A DNA stretch of 64,000 bases from Bactericera cockerelli (Eukaryota > Arthropoda > Insecta > Hemiptera > Triozidae). Below, piece after piece: positions 44,164 to 59,088 of this stretch; the first letter of the stretch is position 1, and each line of letters opens with the position of its first letter. The DNA lies in the NCBI GenBank assembly GCA_024516035.1, contig CM044963.1, forward strand, positions 23,377,676 through 23,441,675, read 5' to 3'. The notes beneath the pieces were generated by a model that was not told the DNA's origin, searched no databases, and saw only the letters and a program-made list of their open reading frames with translations. Position numbers and translations under genes: made by a program.

Positions 44164-44916
44164 GGGCGCATCACGATTCGTCTCAAAAAGGGTTTTTTAA
44201 AAGGTTGGAATTTCAGGTATAAAAATGACCACACGATTCGTCTCATAACATTTTTTTTGGCGAAAATGTAAACAACACGATTCGTCTCAGTACGACAATA
44301 AAATACGGTACATATTGAGGGATATTTTATTACATCTTATTTAAAACATCTTAGAGGGAATTTTTTCTTATATTCTTGAGGCATGGCCTTCTACGCATTT
44401 TACCTAACCCTACTTTAAACCTAAGGCATTGCCTTCTATGTATTATCCCTAACCCTACTATATTCTTGAGGCATGGCCTTCTATGTATTTTACCTAACCC
44501 TACTATATTCTTGAGGCATGGCCTTTTAAGCACTTTACCTAACCGTAATACTATATTCTTGAGGCATGACCTTCTATGTATTTTACCTAACCCTACTATA
44601 TTCTTGAGGCATGGCCTTCTATGTATTTTACCTAACCCTACTGTCAAACACTCAAATAAACACTGATAACATAGATGACTGTTACTGGTTCAAAACAATA
44701 ACATCGTGAACATCGCCATTTTATAGGGATTTTTTTTTGGTGCGAGAGGGAATTTTTTCTTATGGGGATAGTTTGAAAGGGATATTATATATTTTCGATT
44801 TTTGAGTATTTGAGACGAATCGTGTTATGAGACGAATCGTGTTTTGTTTTTCTTGAGACGAATCGTGTTGTGAAAAAGGCCACCTCAGGTAGTTTGAGAC
44901 GAATCGTGAAATCCCC
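44164..44916. mobile_element. CACGATTCGTCTCA element, copy B only, 753 bp
   Basis: Ends GGGCGCATCACGATTCGTC and the complement GACGAATCGTGAAATCCCC; 8-bp duplication GTGGTCAC at 44156-44163 and 44917-44924, empty in copy A (6357-6364). CACGATTCGTCTCA occurs three times in the left 120 bp and four times inverted in the right 110 bp. The centre (44378-44640) is a 45-bp minisatellite (GAGGCATGGCCTTCTATG, TATTTTACCTAACCCTACTA). Confidence 0.95.
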
Positions 44917-45442
44917 GTGGTCACAAACTCAAATTAATGGGGTACATTTGCACATCGAATTCAACTTCACACTTTCTCTTTTTATACTGATTGTTGTCGG
45001 TGACTGCTTTGTTTGTTAGTGTCCTTTTTCGTTGTGGGTCGACAACTCGACAATGTTTCTTTCCAAAAAATGTTCATGTGGGGTTCAGAAGATGGCATTT
45101 GGTTTTCGCGGATATATATTTTAAGATTATTTTGCTGTTCTTATTAACTTAGGTTCATTATATAATTATTATGGTTTTTAGGTACTTCCCCTTCAATCAC
45201 TAAGGTCATATCAAGTAGGCGCGGTTTCGCCAGAGTTAATGTATTCTGCATCAAGACCAACCTCTCCGAGATGTGATCTTCAAAACCTGAACCAGTGAGT
45301 ATTACAATAAATAAATAAATAAATAAGGTTTTTTCCATCAAAAGCTTTTTTTGACGTTTCAATTTTGAAAATATTCAAGCTTTCAAATGTTTCATAGACA
45401 ATGGCGAATCCTGTGTACTCGTATAGTTGTAATAAATAAGTA

Positions 45443-45730
45443 GTCACCGTTGCCGAGTGAGTTAGCGCGATAGGCATAGCACGCATGGTGACCTGGGTTC
45501 GATTCCCAGCGAGGGAGGAATTTTTCTGCTCTGTACTTGGATGTTCGGGGTCCACTCATACCTCGCGAGGAAAAATGAGTAGTTACTTGTATGAATAACG
45601 ACCAGTGGCGAAAATTACCAGAGTAAAAAGAAATTAATGTCGTAGAATTCGAAAAGTGAAGGAGGCTCTTAGTAATGTTGCGCTACCCACAAAATTGTGA
45701 AGAGGCCTTGAGCTTCACCACAAATAAAAT
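45443..45730 (+). repeat. SINE-B, copy B
   Basis: Partner of 6945-7215, with the head GTCACCGTTGCCGAGTGAG complete where copy A has lost GTTGC. Confidence 0.88.
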
Positions 45731-45959
45731 CATACATAGTTGCAAAAAATAATTATATCTCTACTTGTCTATAAGATTGTAGATATCCTCTTTCTATAAA
45801 TTCTCATGTCCATGTATTTTCCATCGTACTGACTGTCGACTGTCGCACGCAATCATTAGAGGCCAAGGATTTTCCGCGTAGAGTTTTCTCTAAGGTCTGG
45901 TGAGGTCACCGGTCATAAATTATTATATACCTACTCGTAAGTCGTAAGGTGGAGCTGAA

Positions 45960-46400
45960 GGCGATAAGAAGTAAAAGTGAAGTAGAAGTCAAGTAGATGT
46001 AGGAGTGAAGTACAAGTAAGAATAAAGTAGAAGTTGGAGTAAAGTAGAGTAAAGTAGAAGTAGGAGTAAAGTAGTAGTTGGAGTAAAGTAGAAGTAAAGT
46101 AGAAGTAGGGGTGAAGTAGAAGTTGGAGTAAAGTAGAAGTAGGAGTAGGAGTAAAGTAGAAGTAGGGGTGAAGTAGATGTAGGAGTAAAGTAGAAGTATG
46201 AGTAAATTAGAAGTATGAGTAAAGCAGAAGTAGATTAAAGTAGAAGTAGGGGTGAAGTAGAAGTTGGAGTAAAGGAGAAGTAGGAGTAAAGTAGATGTAG
46301 GAGTAGGAGTAAATTAGAAGTATGGATAAAGTAGAAGTAGGAGTAAAGTAGAAGTAGGAGTAAATTATAAATAGGAGTAAAGTAGAAGTAGAAGAGCGAA
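45960..46400. repeat. AGTA-rich minisatellite, copy B allele
   Basis: Partner of 7430-7950 with different variant order and shorter length. Confidence 0.9.
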
Positions 46401-46451
46401 GAAAAGAAAATGGAAAACTAAAAAGTAAGAAAGGAGGATAAAAAAAATACA

Positions 46452-46618
46452 GTCAAATCCTTGGATATAAGAGAACTCAAGTGACGCGAATATTATCTCT
46501 CTGGTTTCTCTAATAAAGAGGTTATTTTCTCTTATAGTGAGTAAAATTTGACGTGGAAGTTATTCTCATGTGTCAAGGATTTTCTTACATCCTGTTCTCT
46601 TATATTCAGGTTCGACAG
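46452..46618. mobile_element. Short pogo/Tc1-like MITE, copy B
   Basis: CAGTCAAATCCTTGG to TTCGACAG followed by TA; partner of 8004-8173. Confidence 0.7.
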
Positions 46619-47875
46619 TAGGTGAAAAACTGTCATATTTATAAGGTAGGTAGGTGCGAAATTAAAAAGAAATTCAATTTCAAGGCATGATCTTTCGTAA
46701 GTTTAAGGTTGGGTGGGTGAAGTGTTGGGTGGAAGAGATTGCCAAAGGCAACCCCGCCCTTTAGTTAGGACATATATTATGTATATATTTATCAATGAGA
46801 ATTAACCTTTGAGAATTAACCTCGCCTGGTAGTTACCTTCCACTAAAGAGTATTATTATTATAAGTATTTGTTTTCCGCAGCCAGACTGAAACTGTACCT
46901 GGTAATGAATAATTTAAGGGTGGGGTTAAGATTACATTAGACACACACATGACTTAATGTGTTTTACAATATAATAGTTATGTACTATGACATTGTGATA
47001 ATAATAATAATAATAATATGTCGCGGTAATGGCGCGTTAACTTGGCCTCACCTATGTGTAAAGATACTGTTATATGTAGAGGCTCCCACTTAGCTCATAC
47101 ACAGTTGCATACCATCATACTAATGTTACCTAGAAAGCCTTGGAAATTCATCTTAGATGAGTCACATCCTCTTCTGACTTGTTTTAGAATCTGAGGTTTA
47201 CTTTCAGGGCCAACCCGGGCTGGGTGAGGTCAATCAGGTGTGGCTGGTGTGGTTCCGAGTGAGGAAAAGGGTAAAACTACCGTAAATAATGGTTAGTATC
47301 AAGACGTTAGTTCAATTTTATTATAAAATTTTAACCGGAACTAGTACAAACATAATTACATGTTTGGAGCATTTGATTGGTTGAATAAGATAAAGAAAAT
47401 ATAACAAGGTCATTTCAGAGATCAAGGGAAGTGACATTTCTGTAATCAGCTGCAATTGTGTTGGTCTTCTCTGATTCTTTCTAAACTCATCTCATTTCAA
47501 AAGTAAATTTAAAATGCAGATTCAAAATTTGGCGCTCTCAATTAATATTCCATTTATCAAAAGGACGCAGAATGAGCACCAATCAGAAGCCAGCCAAAAA
47601 TAACCAAGTCGAGGACTCGGTTATTTTTGGATACTAAGGAAAACAAGAAAATTCCAACTGGGCTGGGCCAACTTAATTCACCTTGTTTTTGGACAAACGG
47701 ATGTTCGACTGTTTGTTAACATTTTGAGAGAAAAATCAGATAAACAGTGAATTTTATTACGACTATTTGCTCTGTTCCGTTCAAAAAATGTTTAATAAAA
47801 TTTGATTGTTGAAACCTTTATTGAATCACATTGGAAATGGGAGGAGCCTCTCTCTGTAGCACATAATTGCAACAC

Positions 47876-48957
<1,082 letters not shown>

Positions 48958-49404
48958 AACGTGATTTGGCACTGAAAACTGACTATCGAATATTTTGAGT
49001 AATTCCATGGGAGGTAACGAATTCTCTTCCGTTGACCTTGTTTTCAACCGAGTTCTCTCCCGCTTGTTAAAGGGTTCACCACGAGTTTTCTCCCGATCTA
49101 CACAACCTACAAAGTGTGTCATGTAACTCAACAATCCTGTTGCAAGGAAATGAGGCTTGGAAACTTGAGTTTGATTTGACATAAAGTGCCCTTTCTTCAA
49201 TACGATTTGATTTGCTGTGTCCTGTTATTTTTTTTATTTTTATTAATATATGATAAAACATCAGTAACACCTAACATCTCTGATATCACAAAAGTGGTAG
49301 CCATATATATGATATGATTTCGATGGCAGAGATTGCCTCAGGGAATAATCACGCCCTTTGTCAATATTATTCTTGTCAATAAAGAGTTATTATTATTAGT
49401 ATCT

Positions 49405-50005
49405 TTCCCGGTAGCTCAGTGGTAAAGGCGGCACTCTGTGAATCCAGAGGTCGTGGGTTCGAAACCCAGCCGGACCATGACAAGTTATCCTCCCATTTGG
49501 GATTTTTACCTCATAATTATACGTCTTGGGCTTACTGTTTACACTTTACACTGTTTACACTGATGAGACTTGATAGTCCTAATCGGGCAGTCTAAATAAG
49601 GCGATATTGTTAATATATTATTATTAATACCTACAAATGTACTTATACAAGAATGCTGATAGATTTATAACCCTAAGGTTCCCAGTTCGACCTTCCTTGT
49701 TGAGATTCCAAAGTGCAGTAAAGTCAAGGATTGAACACGCTGATGACAACATTGCCAACATTCCCTCAGGTTCTCAGTTCACCTATTTAACCGGTGAATA
49801 ATAATAAGATCGCTTTATTTATACTGCCCGACTAGAACTTATGAGTCCCATTGTTCCAGCAGAAAGTCCAAGACGTATTAATATGTGGCCGAAATCCCAA
49901 ACGGAAGGTTAACTCGTCAAATTCCGGCTGGGTTTCGAACCCGCGACCACTGGATTACCAGACCAATGCCTCTGTGCTAATACAAGTAAACTAGAGGTGA
50001 GCCTA
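49405..50005. repeat. SINE-A pair in opposite orientations, copy B
   Basis: Plus copy at 49405-49622 and inverted copy at 49797-50005, as at 11245 and 11640. Confidence 0.88.
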
Positions 50006-50082
50006 CTGTAGATGTTAGAGAGCAGTGCAGTGCAAGGTCGAGCCGCTAGTCTGATTGCATGTTGGTTCGAATTCCACCCATG

Positions 50083-50300
50083 ATAATAATAATAACACTC
50101 TTTAGTGGAAGGTAACCACCAGGCGAGGTTAATTCTCAAAACATTTTATACCACCTAACCCTCAGAGTCTCATTATTATGCGGTCACAAACTCAAATGAA
50201 TGAGGAAAAATTCGTGCACTCGGTGGGAGTCGAACCAACGGATCCCTACGCTCCCTGGATTAACAGACTAGCGCGTTAACCACTTGACTACCACTGCATA
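50083..50300 (-). repeat. Intact SINE-C: empty site of the 9-kb transposon
   Basis: GGATCCCTACGCTCCCTGG (50241-50259) is uninterrupted, with one TA at 50247-50248. This is the pre-insertion allele of 12090-21137. Confidence 0.95.
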
Positions 50301-50646
50301 AATATAATAATAGCACCAAAACAACTGCCAGACTGGAATGCTAACAAACGTCTCCTATATTCAGATTTATTCTTTAGATCCCAATTTGGTGCGTAATATT
50401 ATCCGCTCTTAATGTATTTGAATCGTGTACTTGTCTGACATTGTTCATGTGCTAACTTTTGATTTAGTAGATGGAATTTCTTATGTCTTATATTTTGGGT
50501 TTAACGTCGCTTTTAACCACATGGTCATATCACGACGGGGGGTGGTATTTCTAAAACAGTCGAACCTGGACACAATAGAACTTAAGGGACCGGAAAATTC
50601 TTCTCTATTATTGCAGGTTTCTCCTATAAAGAGGCTATTTTATAGT

Positions 50647-50910
50647 CTGTCCCGGTAGCTCAGTGGTAAAGGAGGCACTGTGTGAATCCAGAGATTCCAG
50701 AGGTCGCGGGTTCGAAACCCAGCCGGAACATGACAGGTTATACTCCCATTTGGGATTTTTACCACATAATCAAGCAAAACGCTAGTTTTGCAACGCCAAG
50801 AAAAACAAAACGAGCGTGCTATATAATATATACGTCTTGGGTTTACTGCTGAAATAATGGGACTTAATAGTCCTAATCGGTCAGTATAAATAAGGCGATA
50901 TTATTATTAG
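50647..50910 (+). repeat. SINE-A, copy B
   Basis: Partner of 21538-21805 with the same 40-bp insert. Confidence 0.85.
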
Positions 50911-52457
50911 TGTCCGGACTTGTACTTCAGGAACTTATACACTTTTGAGTTGCTTGCATAGATAAATAAATAACAAACCGGATCACTTGAATAATGATTG
51001 CCTGATTTTTTTTTTTTTTTTTGTTCCTTCCTGCTTAACCACTTCAGAGCCATATGTCTCCATTTAGGGTCTCACAGAATTTCATCAAAGTGCCAAGCCA
51101 ATATTTGGATGACATTTCTCAACAACCCATGATACTTTTTTCCATCTGATCTGGCTGTAACTCAAAGACAGCAATTGCATAGGTTCAAAACAATTTTAAG
51201 TTAAATTTCAGGTCTCAATTGTATGAGCTCCCGAATGGGTACAAATTTCTTTTTGAATTCAAACATTATTTGAGATTCCAAATGGGGTCTCATGAATTGT
51301 GTTGTCATGCTGAGTTGAGATCCCAAAGGGGTAGGCTCATGGCACTATGGCGAAGTTCCCTAAAAACAGAGTGACACTGAAGTTGTTAACGTCGCTATAA
51401 CAGCTAGGTAATTCGGGATGGAGGTTTTATCCTTCATTTGCAATATTTTCATTTTAAAAGTTTAAAAAAAACTCTTTATCTTTCACTGCTTATTATTTGG
51501 GTAATATTTTCAATGTTATAAAAAAAACTCTTTATCTTTTACTGCATATTTTTTGGGTAATGTACCTATACTTGTTTATTTATTTATATACAAAACTACC
51601 ATTGTAAGACGTTGTTGACATTGAGGTCGGTGATAGAACTGGAACTTCTGGAATAACCAGATACTTAAATCCTGTTTTTTTTTTTAAGTGACAGGTTTAA
51701 CACAGAACTATGTATGTACGTTATAATAGACGTACATATACTAGATCATACTTATGCACCAAATAATATTTATATTATTACCTAAGTACTGCTTAAAGGT
51801 GCAGACTGAGATTCCCTAAAACAAACCAGTTTACATCAAGGCTGTGAACAATTACAATGTAGTAAATATACGTATAATGATGTCATTGCATCAAATTAAA
51901 AAAGAAAATAATCAATAAGACGTATGAGACTTAAAAACAAAAAAACAGAACCGGCAGTAAACTGGAAGTCAGACTATTAGAGTACTAACAAAAGGGAGTA
52001 GACCAGCCGAATGTATTTGTATCCATCTAAAGGGTAACTCGTAGTGCCTCAAACCTCTCCCATAAGATCGGCCATCTTTGTTAGTTTTAACACAGAGGAA
52101 ATTACGACAATGAGAAATTAATTTTTCTTCTTACATGTTTTTGAAGGTAATAACAGCAGCCATATTGGATAGTCTGTTAGGGGACAGATTATTAGATATA
52201 AGTTATGACATCTCCATTTACTTATTAGTCCATAGATACTAATGTTTAGGTCCTTATGCCAGCTACTAGCTCCGAGGGAGCAAGCACTTTCCACTAATCA
52301 CAGACCACTATGTAGTCACGCGCGATTAGCTCAATCCCCGGAGCCGACAGCAAATTTAAATCAATTTTTTTCAACAGTTGGCTGTTTGTAAGGAATACCT
52401 TCCGGTGCGCTCGTGTTGACCCCGCACCTAAATGGGAAGTATAATGAATATATTGTA

Positions 52458-52688
52458 CTAGCGGGCTGTCGCCTGCTTTGCGGGCCGAGGCATGGCCGTG
52501 AAAGCAAAAAGTCATTTTTCGCCAATGGCAGGTGTTGTAGTGGAAATTTCGAAAAATCCCGTCTTATTGCACATCTAGACTATAAGACAAAGCTACCTAT
52601 CAAATTTCAGCTTCTTAGGACTTACCAGTTCGGAGAAACAGTGATGATCAGTCAGTTAGTCAGTGACTTTGACATTTATATATTAAGA
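52458..52688 (-). mobile_element. Non-autonomous Helitron, copy B
   Basis: Partner of 23349-23579, differing at single bases (for example AGTCATTTTTCGCC). Confidence 0.85.
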
Positions 52689-53082
52689 TAAAGTCAATAC
52701 ATACCTGCTGTTAATATCGCCTACTGGTTAGGTCCGTGACTTTCTAACGCGTTTAGGTGTGTGAGTGGGCCAGATTCTTCATTGAAGATTCCACGGAGGT
52801 CACGATTTGGGTGCAATGGGACGTGAGGAATCAAATGAGGCGTCAATTAGGTCACTCCAGTTAAATATTGAGTACAATTGAGTTATTATTCAAGTACAAT
52901 CTTTGAGAATATTTGAGTTAAACTTTGAATGCACTGGATGAGTTAATTTCAAGTGAAATTCAGTTGACTTTGAGAATTTTAGAACAATTTTAAATTATAT
53001 TTTAAGAAAAATTCAATTAGGTACCTACCTATCTAATTATTGGTGACAAAATGACGTTCAATAAGCTGTCATATTCGTGTTA

Positions 53083-53845
53083 ATCACTTACGTGATATTA
53101 CAACTACTGAAACACTCTTGACTAAATCTACGCTGAAACCGGGACTTGAACCAGCGACCTCCAGGTTAAAAGTCCACCGCCTTATCGATCAAGCTACTGA
53201 CTCTCTGAGGATGGTGACAAATTTAAGTTTTAAGGTGCAGTTTTAAAATGTATTGATGTTCAAGACAGCGTCGATGTTACGCTAAATACACGAGTTGTTG
53301 CTATGTCACTGAAGATAAGCAACGTCCCTCCAGGAGAAGATTTGATAGTAAGCTCCCGATTTTTCACCCAACCACTTCTAACCTCACTAATTGTTACTTA
53401 ACCTCAGTGATCTGGCCTTATATTTATTTTTCATTAACTTACTCTACACAATGAAGCATTGTTGTACATTGTTTTGGACCTGAATTCGGCGCCACAGAGC
53501 ACAGTACAATCAATACAATTGCAAACATGGTTTTCAAATTAAAAATATATTATATACTCGAGTATGAGTTAGTCACCGAGTGAGTTAGCGCGCTAGGCAT
53601 TGCACGCACGGTGACCTGGGTTCGATCCCCAGCGGAGTAGGATTTTTTTGCTCTGTACTTGGGTGTTCGGGGTCCACTCATACTTCGTGAGGAAAAATGA
53701 GTAGCTGCTTTAATGTTAGCAGCGACCAGTGGCGGAATTATAGGCAAAAATAAGATTGGTACATTCAATATATGGAAAAGTCCTATAATTCTGCGCTAAC
53801 CACTAAAATTGTGATATAATAACACAAAGAATCACAATATCACAT
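53083..53845. repeat. SINE-E (inverted) and SINE-B, copy B
   Basis: SINE-E at about 53083-53210 and SINE-B at 53572-53845; partners of 23965-24105 and 24463-24735. A GAGGCATTGCCG-type repeat lies at 53440-53500. Confidence 0.85.
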
Positions 53846-55155
53846 TTATTTATTATACTCGAGTATGAGCACTTAAACCTTTAAAATGTGTTCTAATACC
53901 GTCCTCATAGTTATTTTCACTTTTATTAAAGTTTACTCTTCACTATTCTATAGTTATGCTCGTAAAACTAACCAACAGTTACCTAATTATTGAAAAAAAT
54001 ATGTATATAATTAATAATTATTTATTTTTATTTAATTGTGTGTGAAAATTAGAACTTGAGGGGTAGGTAACATGAACTAGGTTTAGAAAATTCATACATA
54101 TACGATGGTTAAAAAATATTACCGAAATGCGCCTTATAGAATACGTTGAGAACAAAACAGGCGTCACGACACTTCGAAACTTCCGCCCGGACGTTTGTTT
54201 GTTTAGAAATCAAAAGAAATTTAAAAAATGGAAACTAGAAATTAAAAAAATAAAAAATAAAACTCCTCAAGAAAATTAGTAGCCGTAGCACGGAACACGG
54301 TCGGACTGATATCAGTTACTGATAATAAATTTAATGAAAGCAGTATTGCCAACCTGAACTTGAATGCTAAGAGGTAGTGGTGCCCAAACAGGGCGATCTA
54401 ACTGGTGGACGAACTAGGGGGCTGTTAGTGAGATATCAGTAAATAAATTTGAAGAAAAGCTGTGTATTGCCAACCTGAACTTCAGTGTAGTGGACAGTGG
54501 TTCCCAAAATGTTGGAGTGGTGGTTGTTCCAGAAAGCTTTCTCACTCTCATAATCCCCAAAACTTCCTTTCAACTGTAAAACAACTAGTAGTCAAATGGT
54601 TAAGTGGTTAATTTTTCCTCATTTATTTGAGTTTGTGACCACATAATAATAAGTCTCTGAGGGTTAGATGGTAGAAAATGCTTTGAGCATTAACCTCGCC
54701 GGGTGATTACCTTCCACCAAAGAGTTATATTATCAAAAAACACACTCAGGTTGCATTATTTGAACGAAATTTGATGTTTGAAAGAGAGATTTGGGGGTTT
54801 TGAAAGACTAAGAACTGAGGCTTCCTTTGAAAACAGAATATTGTGTAGACTACTGGGTAGCCTGGTTTTAGGTACTTAGGTATTCATTTCATAATATTTT
54901 TTTTTTCCTGATGGGCGAGAAGTGATACAACACTCGCCTTTTAGGTGCTGACTTGCTGAGTCAACAAGAGCGCAGCAGAAGGTATCCCTAAAATAACTGT
55001 AACTAAAATTAAATATTAAATTTTTTGCCCTGTCTGAGCTTACACGGGACCTTCGACATGGCTAGCTAGTGTGAACTGTACTTAAATTTGTTCTTTTTCT
55101 TGCTCAGAGAAATTGTGTTGAAAAAAGTTGAAACTCCTGTTAACATTGCCAGTTT

Positions 55156-55324
55156 TACCTGAAGTAATGTACAAAACGGTTCCGGGTATGTTTGTGGTGA
55201 TGGAGAAGAGGGTTTTAGCGGGTATGGCGCACTGTTTCCAGCGCTGGAACCCCGCACTTCGTCTTGAACAATAGAAGATTTTACCTCCTCTCACAAGAAA
55301 AAAAAAAAAAAAAAAAAAAAAAAA
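55156..55324 (+). pseudogene. Truncated retrocopy with poly(A), copy B
   Basis: Flanked by AACATTGCCAGTTT at 55142-55155 and 55325-55338, with an A run longer than in copy A. Protein-like frame as at 26046, with C for Y in GMAHCFQRW and one extra base near the 5' end. Confidence 0.75.
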
Positions 55325-55599
55325 AACATTGCCAGTTTGAGGCAAGCTGAGCACATGGTATCATGCTATTATTACTAGCAGGCGGGAATGAGCTCAGAGA
55401 GGGACTGCTAGGAGCATATACTTATATCCCACATGACGGAATGCCCTGTTGTTCCGTATACACTCCGTACAATATACACTCCGTACAATACATAGGATAC
55501 CAGTCGTTTTTAGGACCTACCTACAGTACCTACTTGGATATAGCAGTCGTAGCCTGTTCCTTAATTATTATTTTTTTTGTTTTATTAGGTATTTTCGCC

Positions 55600-56368
55600 G
55601 GCATCAATAGGTGAGTTCGGTGCGAAGATTACCCGCACCTTTTTCGCATGTATGAATTCGGTGCCGCCGAAAAAAGGTGATGTATGAGTTCGGTGCGGTG
55701 CTAATGACTTATGAATTGATTGTTTTTTTTTAAATGTACTCTGTTGCTTGTTAACAGTCATCCTGCTGTTATTAAGTTAGTAGATTATGTTGTAGACAGT
55801 TACATTCAGCAAGGTTGTCCATTTCCTCCTTGAAGGCCATGCCTAGGGTTAATAGTAGGGTTAGGTAAAATACAATGAAGGCCATGCCTTGGGTTTATAG
55901 TAGGGTTAGGTAAAATACAATGAAGGCCATGCCTTGGGTTTATAGTAGGGTTAGGTAAAATACAATGAAGGCCATGCCTTGGGTTTATAGTAGGGTTAGG
56001 TAAAATACAATGAAGGCCATGCCTTGGGTTTATAGTAGGGTTAGGTAAAATACAATGAAGGCCATGCCTTGGGTTTATAGTAGGGTTAGGTAAAATACAA
56101 TGAAGGCCATGCCTTGGGTTTATAGTAGGGTTAGGTAAAATACAATGAAGGCCATGCCTTGGGTTTATAGTAGGGTTAGGTAAAATACATTGAAGGCCAT
56201 GCCTATAAGGAAAAAAATACTATAATTACCTGATCATCAGGGCAAGTACCAGGGCACCGAATTCATACATGACCTTTTTTAGGCGGCACCGAATTCATAC
56301 ATGACCTTTTTTAGGCGGCACCGAACTCATACATTTTTTTATTTTCCGCACCGAACTCATACGTAGCC
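55600..56368 (+). mobile_element. GAGTTCGGTGC element, copy B
   Basis: Partner of 26491-27260 with the same TTTTCGCC duplication (55592-55599, 56369-56376) and the same 8 minisatellite units (55833-56193). Confidence 0.95.
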
Positions 56369-57032
56369 TTTTCGCCACGAAGGCATTCCAATGGTCAGTA
56401 CAATACAATAATAGGTACAATAAAATACAACAAAACAATAAAAAAATACAGAACATCATTTTTACTATTGTTTTTCCTTTTTTATGTGTGGTCATTTGAC
56501 CAATGATGATATGGCGATATTTAAGCGATATAAGAGATCACTGGTCTTAGTCTTGAAGTTGCCAAAGTCCAATAACTTAAATGTATCAGAGTATTATAAA
56601 GACAATTGCCCTCATTGTAGAAAGATTTTTGTTTAACATAAGCTGGGGAAAGAGGTCTTTCTTATGTCTTGTTGGATATTTGTGATCTCTTGTTGGCTAC
56701 CACTCCTCCCTCTCTTTGTGAATCTTAAGACCTACCCGTACGATATACTCCATTCAGAAAAAGAAACCATAAGGACCAACTCAGGATCCTGGAAGTCCTA
56801 AAGAACCGAAAGGACTCACAGGCAAATCCTCTTTGGTGCCCCGCACGTATCATTCCGCCTGGTTCCGTTACACCTAACTCTCGGTGTCATCCGTCACCTC
56901 TTCAGGCAAACAAGGAATTTGTAAAAACAGAAAAGTGAGAAGTTATGAGAGATGTAGGTACACCATAATAAATGTGGACATAGGTTATGGGTACAGCTTG
57001 AGGCATGTCTCTATTATTATTATTATTATTAT

Positions 57033-57182
57033 TTTTCTCAAGTACTTTAGATTTTGTTCCTCTTTTATATAATATATGTATAGTGTATTAACAATGTAAC
57101 AATGTAATTGGTTTTTATTAACTGTTTTGTATATGCACTTTACATCAATAAACAAACATTTCAATTTCAATTTCAATTTGAA
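57033..57182 (+). mobile_element. LINE 3'-end fragment with (TTTCAA)n tail, copy B only
   Basis: About 150 bp inserted in an (ATT)n tract that is uninterrupted in copy A (about 27895-27910). It ends CATCAATAAACAAACATTTC followed by TTTCAA repeats, the form of a 5'-truncated non-LTR insertion. AATAAA precedes the tail. Confidence 0.75.
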
Positions 57183-59088
57183 TTATTATGAAACTCTTTA
57201 TTGGAATATATAAACAAATAATGGTAAAAATTAAAATACAAGATTGACAATATTATTATAAACAGGAAAAAAATAACCAAAATATATAATTATAGACATA
57301 TTTACTAACGACAGGGCGGGTTATTGCTTATGACAATCTCTTCCACCTAACCCTGTTTTTTTTGTTCCTAACTTTACTCTTCACTGTGAGGCATTGCCGC
57401 ACATTGTTTTGTGCTGGAACTCGGCGCAACAGGTGGACAGATGGGAATGTTAGGAGGCGGAACTGTTGAAAGCGTTCCTCGAGCGAAAGAAAAGCACGCA
57501 TGTGGTTTTAGTTTCAGAAACCACTTTGACTCTCAAAATATCTATTTCAATCGTGAAATTTTGTTTTAATAATGCATTCAGAGAGTGTGCTATTGACATT
57601 TGACGGTTGAAGGGAGAATTGCTGATTTTGAGAAAGCTTTCCAACTGGTATTTTCCGAATGTTCAAAAAGTCGAATTTTGGGTACTGAGCAAGAAATGTT
57701 CATTTCGCCATATCACAGATTGCACAGTTTGCAACTCCAAAAGCGGCCTTAAAATCAAACTCTAAGGATAGAATTATGAATCAGAATTCAATTACTTTTA
57801 ACAATTGGATTTAATCAAAGTGGACACAATGCTGTACACTATCCTTCACACGCCCCCTAATAGGGATTTCAACCAATCACAGCGCACTATAGTCAGCTGG
57901 TAGTGTCCACTTAGAATTAAATCTAATCCTATTCATAATTTGGCCCTGAAAGCAACCAAAAATAAAGAATAAACATAACAAAAATTACACATAAAAGAAT
58001 TGTGGGAATTCGCTTTGATTTGAATCATCAAATTTAATAGTGTAATGTTTATAAATAAAGCTACAACTACAAGTTTTGAAACATGTTCAAAAAATAAAAA
58101 AAATAATAGTGTAATGGGAAATAAGTAAGAAAACTTTAACTATACAGGTAAATCCAAATTTCATATTTGGAAAGCTACCTATAATTTCATTGCTCTGTAT
58201 TTCCTTGTAGAAAATATGAAAAGAAAAACTGATTATTTTCCCACAGTAGAAGTTATAACATTAGAACAGCTGTACACGGTACATAACAAGACAGGTGTTT
58301 TCACGCTATCGTGCATTTTTCCTGCTGGGTAGAGATTTTCCCAGGAGTCGAGGGATCAATGCTCCGATTATACATTTTTTTTTTTTTACCCTCGCATAGT
58401 AAAAAACTAGATTATAAGTACTGTACGTACGTATGTGAAATGTCGTGGCTTATATTCAATTCAATTATTATTCAATTATTTATTTATTCGACTAAATTGT
58501 CGCAGAAAATCAGGAAAATCAATAAAATATTGAAAAAGTAAAAAGAGAAGACCAACTATTTAGAATGTAAAACTATAATTTTATTATTATGAAATGATTC
58601 GTGAAATTCTAGCGGCCAAAGTATAAAACAGGATTAGAGTTAAGATAAGCCAGACTGTCCTTCAACTCGAGCTATAGTAAGTACGCTGTGATTGATTGAA
58701 TCTCCGACTTCATAACTTGACCCTTATACTTTTATGGCCCTTTGAAGGGGTGGCATATATATGTATGAGCCGTTTCTGCATACATTGTTCAGTGTTAGGC
58801 CAGATCCAGACTACAGGAAAGACAAAACTTACCTTATCGAAATACATGTATAACCTAACTTACGCAACCTAATCTAATAGTTTAATCTACAAAAAAACTG
58901 ACAACTTGACAACACAAACTATTTTTGTCTACTTTCTTGTAAATTGACATATTTACTGTTGGTGTTGTAGCCAGCTAGAGGGTTCCAGCTAAGTTCATAT
59001 GAAAGTTGGCTCGTCCTGAATAGCCATCGTGAGGTATTGGACTTTTCTTTGAAAGCCATGAGAAACTCCCAGCTAGCCTGGCTTGTAA

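Noticed and set aside
44376..44666. Open frames of about 97 codons on both strands over 44351-44666
   Set aside because: They arise because the minisatellite period (45) is a multiple of three; no start context or domain.
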